A DNA stretch of 64,000 bases from Cryptomeria japonica. Lineage: Eukaryota; Streptophyta; Pinopsida; Cupressales; Cupressaceae. Below, piece after piece: positions 56,028 to 64,000 of this stretch. Position numbers and translations under genes: made by a program. The notes under the pieces are model-generated. The model was not told the origin of the DNA. It did no database searches and was given only the letters and a program-made list of their open reading frames with translations. Where the stretch lies: positions 61,340,114-61,404,113 of the forward strand of contig NC_081408.1 of assembly GCF_030272615.1 (NCBI RefSeq), given 5' to 3'. The first letter of the stretch is position 1. Every line of letters starts with the position of its first letter.

Positions 56028-57469
56028 AGGCCTTGGCCTCCAAGACAAGGTATGCCACATGATCCATTGTCATTTTCTAATCCTTATATGAACTTCAATG
56101 CACAAAACAATAAGTGGCAACCACCATATTCCCAAAATTTTGGAAATTATACTCCTCAGTCTTAGAATAACTCTCAAAATATTTGGCCTAATTATCAAAA
56201 TTTCTCATCTCAATGACAGAAGCCACAAGGAAATTGTTCTCCCCCTCAAGGTAACTGGCAACAATCACCACAATGGAGGGGAGGACAGCAATGGGCAATC
56301 CAGTCATCAGGTTTCCTACAGCTACAACAATAGTCCCAATAGCTAGCTTTAATGCCACCAGCTCCTAATGCCACTCCATCCAAGCCAACCCAACTGCCAA
56401 CTCAGCCTGTTCCAAATCCAAATAATAAACCACAGTAGCAACAACAAGTTTTTTCAACTGATCCTAATAACTATCCTGCATACCCTCTCAATATAAGTGG
56501 TATTCATTTGCGGTCAAGGACAACATTGCCTACTCCATCTCCTCCAGTCATAATAGAGTTACCAATAGATGAAACTGCTTAGGAAACCCTGAGTAGGTTA
56601 AACAGTTTGAAACTTCAAATATACCTAGAAGAACTCCCCCATTTCCCCAAAGATTACAGGTAGAAGTATCTAGGCACCAGGATGATATAGCTTTTGATCT
56701 TATTGATTAGCTAAAACATATATGCCTTAAAATCCCACTATTTCAAGCTATTAAAGACATTCCCATATATGGAAAAGCTATTAAAGAGGCATGTTTGAAG
56801 AAATCTGGGAGGAAGAAAAAAGATCCAAAAATAGTCCATGTAGTAGGACAATTGGCTGATATTATGTTAGGAAAACTTGGTGTCCCTAAATATTCTGACC
56901 CAGGTAGCCCTATTGTCATGGTAGTTATTAATGGAACTCAAATAAAAAATGCCTTGATAGACTTAGGACCAGCAATAAATGTGATGACTAAAGATGTCAT
57001 GCATCAACTCAACATTACTAGTGTCAGATCAACTCCAACGGTCCTGCGGCTTGTTGATAGCTCCATTGTTCGGCCTGAAGGAATGGTTGAAGATATTGTT
57101 GTCACATTAGATTCTTAGGAATATCCTACTGATTTCATGATCCTCTCTCCCAAGACAATATTAGGTGGATATCCAATTATTTTGGGAAGACCTTGGCTAG
57201 CAACAACTGATGCATATATAGATTGCAGATCAGGAGATATGACAATTTCAGATGGTATTACTACAAAAACACTTACACTCTATTTTCTAGCACAACCACA
57301 ACTTGATCAAGAACGATTAGTATGGCCAAACATAGGAGAACATGAAGAGGAAATTTTTTTTTTTCAATAACTAATGATGTTATCAAGGGAACCATTCATA
57401 GCACTTCAAGAGGATGATACAATACTCTCTAACATCATAAGAAATCATTATGGAGCAGCTCAATAGTCA
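56028..57469 (+). pseudogene. pro: Gln/Pro-rich linker and protease of element C
   Basis: 56028-56600 encodes a Gln, Asn, Pro-rich linker with many TAG/TGA codons. The protease domain at 56795-57118 has ALIDLGPAINVMTKDVM (about 56950-57000), the D-L-G active site usual in Athila, and continues after a TAG (57116) to ILGRPWLATTDAYID near 57176-57220. Confidence 0.82.
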
Positions 57470-59134
57470 TTGGGTATACCAGTAAGTCCTCTGCATACCC
57501 TTCTTCCATTTGTAGGATTTTTAAATTCTTCTGCAGTCATAGATATGTTTCACACATTGCTACCACAGGAGATTCAAACCACTTGTCTGTCTGAAATATC
57601 TAATGCAGAGTTAGTAATTCAAATAGAAGTTGCTGCAAGAAGTTTTCTGAACATCAATAGTCAATTAGCAGCAGATCAAAGGTTGTCATTAACAAAATTA
57701 CTCAAAGCCCAACAACAAGCTTTTGCATGGGATTATCGGGACATGAAAGGATTAAATCCTACATTGTGTACCCATAGAATTTATATCAGAGAAGATTGTA
57801 AACCAATTAGATAGCCTCAATGAAAGATTAATCCTGATTTAAGGGAAATAGCTAAAGAGGAACTGCAAAAGTTGCTTCATGCAGGATTCATTTACCCTAT
57901 TTCAGATAGCCAATGGGTTTCTCCTCTGGTTATAGTTCCAAAGAAAGGAGGGAAATGGAAAGTTTGTGTCGACTATAGGGAGCTCAACACTGCTACTAAG
58001 AAGGATCACTTCCCACTTCCATTTATACATCAAGTGTTAGACTCTCTAGCAGGTAAGAAATAGTTTTCATTTTTGGATGGGTTCAGTGGTTATAATCAGA
58101 TTAGAATAGCTCCAGAAGATCAGGAAAAGACCACTTTTACCTACCCTTGGGGCACATATGCCTATTCAGTCCTTCCTTTTGGTTTTTGTAATGCTCGTGC
58201 AACCTTTCAAAGGGTTGTCCTCAGTATATTTTCAGACATCTCCCATGATTGTATGTAAGTTTACATGGATGACTTTACTACTTATGGGACTACATTTAAG
58301 GAGGCATTACAAAATCTGACCAAAGTATTGCAGCGGTGTGAAGATCACAATTTATCCCTAAATAGTGAAAAATGTTTTATGATGATGCAAGAAGGAATAG
58401 TGTTGGGGCATAAAATTTCTCAAACAGGTATTCAAGTAGATCCAGCTAAAATTGAAGTAATACTTGCTCTTCCTGCCCCTGTTAAACAAAAGGATGTAAG
58501 AAGTTTTCTAGGCCATGCAGGGTACGATAGGAGATTTCTCAAGGATTTTAGTCAAAAAGAAGGGTCGTTATATTCTTTATTGACAAAGGAAGCTGAGTTT
58601 GAATGGACAGTTGCATGTGAAAAATTATTTTCTCAACTAAAAGAAGCCTTAACCCAGGCCCCTGTGCTTAACGTACTTGATTGGTCAATTCCTTTTCACA
58701 TTCATACAGATGCATCTGATTTTGCAATAGGAGCAGTTCTGGGGCAGAAGCAAGGAGTTTTGGAAAATGCAATTTATTACATCAGTAAAAATTTGCAAGG
58801 ACCAAAACTGAATTACACTGTTACTGAAAAGGAGATGTCAGTTGTCATCTATGCCCTTAATAAGTCTAGACACTATATAACTGGATATCAAATCTTTGTA
58901 CATACGGATCATGCAGCCATCAAGTACCTCATCAACAAAAGCTCCATTACAGGTAGATTAACAAGATGGTTATTGTTAATGCAAGAATTTGATATTACTA
59001 TCATTGATAAACCAGGAAAAGCAAATGTAGTGGCAGATTTTTTGTTAAGGACTCACACACCAGACAATAAGGAGGTCATTAATGATTCCTTTCCAGATGA
59101 GCATTTATTTTCTATAATTTTACATAGTCCATAG
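57470..59134 (+). pseudogene. pol: reverse transcriptase and RNase H of element C
   Basis: RT motifs: SPLVIVPKKGGKWKVCVDYR (about 57918-57977), FLDGFSGYNQIRIAPEDQ, YPWGTYAYSVLPFGF and the catalytic YMDDF (58262-58276). RNase H at about 58690-59050 keeps its first Asp (HTDASDFAIGAVLGQ), then ISKNLQGPKLNYTVTEKE, HTDHAAIKYL and DKPGKANVVADFL. Stops at about 57812, 57821, 58061 and 58256 break the frame. Confidence 0.9.
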
Positions 59135-60477
59135 AATGCTGACATAGCCAACCACCTACCAGCCAATAAGACACCCCCACATTTCTCACCCAAAGAGAAA
59201 AGATTGCTAGTAGAAAAGAGTTTCAACTTCTCATGGATAGCAGATTGCTTATTTTATATAGGGCCAGATCAAGTTATGAGGTGTTGTGTAAGGGAAGATA
59301 AGACATATGATATACTTCATGCTTGTCATGATGAGCCTTGTGGAGGTCATTTTGCAGCCAAAAGAACAGCTCTCAAGATATTAACTATAGGGTACTATTG
59401 GCCAACCTTGCACAAGGATGCAGTTAAATACACCAGGAAATGTGACAGATGTCAAAGAATGGGAAGACCAACTCAGTCTGATTAAATGCCTCTACACCCT
59501 CAGGTGGTTGTTAGACCATTTAACAAATGGGGCCTAGACTTTGTTGGACCAATTGAGCCACCATCAAATGGTCGCTCCTACATTCTTGTTTGTACTGACT
59601 ATGTTACTAAATGAGTAGAGGTCAAAGCCTTCAAGCATGCCAGAGACAATAAGGTAGTAGAATTCTTATATAAAGAAATCTTCACTCGGTATGGAGTTCC
59701 TAGAGAAATAGTGATAGATAAAGGGGCACAATTCACTTCCACTATGATCACAACCCTAACTTTAATGAATACAATGTCAGGCATTGGAAATCAACTCCTT
59801 ATCATCCACACGCTAATGGACAAGTAGAGCTTACTAATAGGGAGCTTGAATCCATATTGACCAAAATAGTACCACTCAATAGAAAATATTGGTCTAGCAG
59901 ATTTTTTGAAGCTGTATGGGCTTATAGAACCACCTGGGAAAATACAACAAGGTTTACACCATTTGAAATGGTATATGGGACAAAAGCAATGATGTGTGTA
60001 TATTTTGAACATAAAACTTTGAGAAAAGTTATTTCCTTAGATATGACTCTGTTTGCAGCACAAGAAGAAAGGCTCTTGTAGCTTAATGCTTTAGATGAGA
60101 TAAGGAAGTCCACCCTGTAGCATACTGCATCTATTCAAAACCAGCGCATGAAGTGGCATGATCACTATATCAAGGACAAATCATTCCAGCCAGGAGATTG
60201 GGCTCTACTCTATGATTCCAGGTATAAAGATAATTTGGGAAAATTACAAACACGGTGATTAGGACCTTATGAAATAATTGAAACATTTTCTAACGGTGTT
60301 GTCAGATTATCTACAATAGATCCTGTTAAGTTTAAATTGTTAGTTAACAATCATCGGTTGCGCCTATACCATAAAGCTCTGAGCAAAGATGAATTCCTGT
60401 GGCAGTTTTCCACTGCCAAGCATGCTGAGATTCTTGCAACCACTCCTGATGGCTTTGTCATCACCACTCCATCTTAA
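59135..60477 (+). pseudogene. int: integrase of element C
   Basis: Zinc domain HACHDEPCGGHFAAKRTALK...CDRCQ (59320-59460). Core Asp in WGLDFVGP (59527-59553), Asp in VIDKGAQF (59710-59733), Glu in GQVELTNREL (59819-59849). The C-terminal module with KLLVNNHRLRLYH leads to the stop at about 60475. Stops at 59483 and 59612 and a frameshift near 59750 break it. One RNase H only, unlike A and B. Confidence 0.88.
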
Positions 60478-61038
60478 TATATTTGTTGCATGATCATAAC
60501 AAATACTTTCCCATCTAGCGGGAGTACTTTTCTGCATAATAAATATTCCATTCTGTAATCACTCATTTCTTTCCTTTCACTCCATACATTTCCGCATCAT
60601 TTTCCATGCATGGCGACTCAAATATCTTTAAGCTGCAGTCATATTTGCGTGATGTCAGGTATGCTCGTGTGTATTTATTTTTGTTGCATGTATATAATTA
60701 AACCATATTAACTCTAATTATGATATTTTTCATACTTTCCTTTCTCGATCCTCCTCCGCATGTGTGGACACCTGTCAAACCTTAGGTTGGGGGAGGGAAG
60801 TACACTGATAATTACTCTAGCAGATAATTCTAATGTCCCCTCGGATTGCATTTTATTTTTTAAATTTCTAGTTTGAGGTGATATCTTGCATTCTACTTGT
60901 TTGTCTGCTTAGAGTTATTTTTAGACTACAACTAGGTTCTAACCAAGCAAAGGCACATTGAGTATGCTATAGTGTAGAACTTAGTATAGAAACTGAGCAA
61001 ATTTACACTATTATAGATTTGAAAGTGTTATCGCTGCA
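60478..61038. other. spacer with internal polypurine tract, element C
   Basis: Non-coding. GGTTGGGGGAGGGAAG at 60785-60800 is a purine run of the kind often found behind pol in Athila elements. It marks the boundary between pol and the accessory ORF. Confidence 0.55.
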
Positions 61039-63465
61039 ATGGGTGGTCCACCTATTCGAGATGAGCTGATAGTCCATGAAGTTCTGCTTCTGGACCAGGA
61101 TTGTGAACCAATATTTAGGAACAGTGGATGGCTGGATTATTTTTTAAAGTTGACAGAGTTTAATGAATAAATTGTGAGGGAATTTACCCGCACACTTTCA
61201 AATGGAGAAGCTTGGTTCAAAGGTTTGAGAGTGGTGGTTACAAAGGAACATATAGCAAAGGTAACTGGGTTACCAATAGATGGGGAGAAGTACTTAGAAT
61301 CTAAGGATACACGCAGTGAAAGAGAAGAATTTACATGTCTAGAAGACCCCCCATTAGTAGTAGATAGATAAGGAACTAGGCAAGAATCCCTTTCGCCTGA
61401 ATGGAAAGTAGTAGCATTGTATGTTCTAAAGTATTTAACCTGTGAAGGAATGTTCTCATGTCTACATTCTCATCACTTCAAGCTCCCAAGTCATCTATGC
61501 TATGAAAGAAGGATTAATGTTCCAAGCCTATTGTACAACCTTCTTTCCATAAGTGCAACAAAGACCCAGAAAGGTAGGCCTCATTCTGTTTCACATCATT
61601 GCCTAATTAAGCTATTAGTTGAAAAATCTTTAAGAGATGTTTCTCTGATGCTTTGGAATGAATTTGTTGAAACTAAAATGTTTAGGGTAGAGAGAATAGT
61701 TATAGAGGAGTCACTTCCATCTCAGGAACAAGAAAACCTTGAAAAACTTGGTTCCCCTATTGAACCCTCATCCTCTTTGATATCCTCAAAACAAAATATT
61801 CCTGTAGCAGAGGAACCCTTACTAGAAGAAGCTACAATAGGGGTTCCTTCTCAAGGTCTAAGAAAAACTAGGGCTGCCACACGAAAGGAAAAAGGCAAAG
61901 AAAAACAATCTAACATAGGACATAAGGAGGAGAAAAGTAAAAATGATAACTTACCCCCTCCTGTGGCCAAGAAAAGGAAAATTGTGAAACTAGTTCCTGC
62001 AGTAACTGTTGAAGTGGTTGAAGAATTGGCTACAGGAAGTAGTCTTGCAACCGAAAAATGAAAATCTCAAAGAAGTAGTGGTAGGCTTCGTAAAAAGTTT
62101 AAAAGCCAAGACCAACCCACAAAGCCAAATATTACAATCCTAATTGACTCCCCAGAACAAGAACAACAAAGTCCACTCCACAATGATATCCCTCCTTCTC
62201 CACCAAATGAACCTCAAAGAGAACATGAAGAAGAGGAAGAACTGCAATGTTTTGAGGAAGAACAAGAATTACAGCTTCAAGGAGAAGAGGAACTCTAGGA
62301 TATTGAGAAGCCTCAAAAGGAAGTAGGTTTTTGAAAGACTGGGCAACTTAGCATCTGTCGTAGAGTAGGTTATTGAAGCAGGGTAAAAAGTAGAAAGGAA
62401 GAAACCTAGGGCACCTGGTCATAGGCCACCTACTTCCCTTACTAGTCATGCAGTAGGACTTGCTCTTTATAAGGATTGGGAACTTAAAAAGGTAGAAATA
62501 CAAATGATAATTGATTACCAGAAGAAAGTTAGTGAGCAAAAGGATGAGGAAATAGCCCATCTTAAAGCTAAGGTGGAAACAGTAGCCACCATGGTACCAA
62601 AACTGATGTAATGTCGAGCTCCTCCTTGTGTTTACTCTTTATACTTAAGAGAACAACACATTAGTTTCCAAATGATGAGGATTGTCAGAGATTTAAGTCC
62701 CTCTTTGCAAACACCAGAAGAATTTTACAGTGCTTATTAGACATCTCCTACAACAATAAAAAATCTACTCTGTGAACTTTATGTACATAACTATGCTATT
62801 CCTGATGATGTTGATTGGAACCCTCTCCTTTTACATTGGAAATATCCAATTGAGGGCTCTTATGTCATGGATGCAGAATGAAATATCAAGGGGAGAGAGT
62901 TTCAGGTGCATCACAAGGAAGAACTTGAGCTTTCATTACCCTTAAGGGTTGAATCAAGGGAACCCAGGTGACTTTACTTTGATTAGCAGAAGATTGTATA
63001 CGAGCTAGATCATGTAAAGGAAATCCCACCCTTAAGGGAATAAGTGTATAAAGAATATCAACAAATGGCTCCAAGGGAAGGACAAGTGGTAATAGGACAT
63101 GTAGTCCAGTGTTGGAATAGCCTAACAGATGAGTTGAAACAATTTGAGCCACACTCTGCAGAAAATTACCATGCAGCATTAAACAAAGCACCCAAGTATA
63201 TGCATTTGGGGAGGACAAAGGGGCAACATTGGTTGCCTCTTAGTTTTTAGCCTCCAATCCTCCTATGGCCATTGATGGGATGAAGGGATAGTGATCCACC
63301 ATATAGTGAAGCAACATGACGTACTAGGTGGAAGAGATTCAAGAAAATGAAAGGATTCTACTGGAGCTTATCTACAAGTGGTTTTGGATAGGTTACCCTA
63401 GGAAATTTCAAAATCAATGCCAGAATCGAAAATTTTCTTGTTGCTGGAGGATCAGCAAGAAGTTA
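61039..63465 (+). pseudogene. sense accessory ORF of element C (env-position, transposon-associated domain)
   Basis: ATG 61039; one frame with stops near 61168 (TAA), 61369 (TAA), 62059 (TGA) and 62296 (TAG), a frame change near 62335, then on to about 63465: roughly 800 codons when whole. The N-terminal domain has REFTRTLSNGEAWFKGLRVV and VTKEHIAKVTGLPIDGEKY, which resembles the domain in accessory ORFs of plant Athila-type elements and also the VTLEDVYRILHIPIDGE motif of the PMD genes in A and B. A basic stretch (KKRKIVK, 61969-61989), an acidic Glu-rich stretch (62220-62290) and a coiled coil (about 62480-62590) follow. Position equals the env-like ORF of Athila, but I see no signal peptide or membrane segment. 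Confidence 0.5.
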
Positions 63466-63469
63466 GTTT

Positions 63470-63478
63470 AGGAGGAGA
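63470..63478 (+). promoter_or_regulatory. 3' polypurine tract of element C
   Basis: AGGAGGAGA directly before the 3' LTR start TGATGAGCC. Confidence 0.8.
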
Positions 63479-64000
63479 TGATGAGCCTAAACAATAGCTC
63501 TATTTTGATAGATTTTTTATATAATACCCCTGCCTAGGTCTTATGGTTAGCTGACATTTGGATTATAATATTCTCCTAAGTTGATACCTTTTAAGTGTTT
63601 CTAAAACTGGTTTAACTTATACCTAAGGATGTCATATAATGATTTTAAATGATCTATCTATGCAAATATCTGAAAACAATTAAAAATATGGTTTGCATTA
63701 TATCATGTTAGCATTAGTATATACACATGTTTATTGTGCACATTAATATCATCATGCAGGGTCAGCAAAAGTGAAGTAAAGACAAATGGTGGTTCAAAAG
63801 AGCATCAAATATATAACCACAATGTAGACCCAGTCAGAGAAATGCAGTAATGATTGCAACCACTTGACCCAATCTTTAGCAAATTGATTTATGAAACATT
63901 TATAACTGTTCCTAGTGGAGTTTAGATCTAGGAGGCTATTCATGCTATATTTTCTCAGCTGCAGGACAGATGTTGTCCTGTTGTCCTACGTTGACTTCTT
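63479..64000 (+). repeat. 3' LTR of element C, first 522 bp
   Basis: Matches 53574-54090 with scattered substitutions; truncated by the end of the window. Confidence 0.92.

Larger units (their letters stand above)
53574..64000 (+). mobile_element. Element C: Athila-like Ty3/gypsy retrotransposon, 3' LTR cut by window end
   Basis: 5' LTR 53574-54793, primer site 54798-54815, gag, protease, RT, single RNase H, integrase (to about 60477), internal polypurine tract, a long sense accessory ORF (61039-63465), 3' polypurine tract, 3' LTR from 63479. The tRNA-Asp-type primer site, the ALIDLGPAINVM protease and the YMDDF box with FCNARATFQR point to the Athila lineage. All coding parts carry stops and at least two frameshifts. 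Confidence 0.9.

Noticed and set aside
61039-63465. Retroviral-type envelope gene in element C
   Set aside because: It occupies the env position, but no signal peptide, membrane segment or cleavage site is visible; the tail is basic, acidic and coiled-coil, more like a nuclear protein.

Overview
The window reads as nuclear DNA of a seed plant with a large, repeat-rich genome; a conifer or other gymnosperm is my best guess, based on density of nested LTR retrotransposons and one isolated glycosyltransferase gene. No sequence here fixes the species. About three quarters of the window is retrotransposon DNA, and one host gene is recognisable.

Layout. (1) 1-12631: element A, plus strand, a Ty3/gypsy element of the Tat lineage (gag, protease, RT, degenerate RNase H, second archaeal-type RNase H, integrase), cut by the window start and decayed. 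After pol it carries an ANTISENSE gene with a plant mobile domain (PMD), then two unusual repeat arrays, a polypurine tract and the 3' LTR. (2) 12632-14175: Ty1/copia fragment E (minus), into whose gag element A jumped. (3) 14176-15639: leader and coding remnant of a further minus-strand element (B2). (4) 15640-31872: element B, minus strand, same family as A, with both LTRs (793 bp each, about 3 differences by eye) and the same antisense PMD gene. (5) 31873-37199: mostly featureless AT-rich DNA, with a promoter-plus-fragment duplicate of the glycosyltransferase gene at 34043-35361. (6) 37200-42425: decayed copia element D (minus), whose RT is split by a miniature LTR element (TRIM) with tRNA-like LTRs, itself split by a solo copia LTR; target-site duplications prove each step. 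(7) 42426-46578: duplicated host DNA, a copia LTR (F) and the glycosyltransferase promoter. (8) 46579-48052: a UDP-glycosyltransferase gene with one intron and a one-base frameshift near its end. (9) 48053-53573: small copia RT scraps, an unknown ORF, and a degenerate ~45-bp tandem repeat. (10) 53574-64000: element C, plus strand, an Athila-like Ty3/gypsy element with a sense accessory ORF behind pol; its 3' LTR runs off the window.

Most interesting system: the antisense PMD module of elements A and B. Upstream of the PMD gene lie (i) an array of ~20-bp repeats built on GCGTCTGTG, also present twice in the gag-pol leader of B in the same orientation relative to its own gene, and (ii) a tandem array of hairpins with a nearly invariant 15-nt loop and stems that vary by compensatory changes between copies. 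A transposon-borne PMD protein plus dispersed short motif arrays recalls, by analogy only, anti-silencing systems such as VANC of VANDAL elements. The second notable item is the 334-bp TRIM whose LTRs contain tRNA-like A and B boxes, a tRNA counterpart to the 5S-bearing Cassandra elements.
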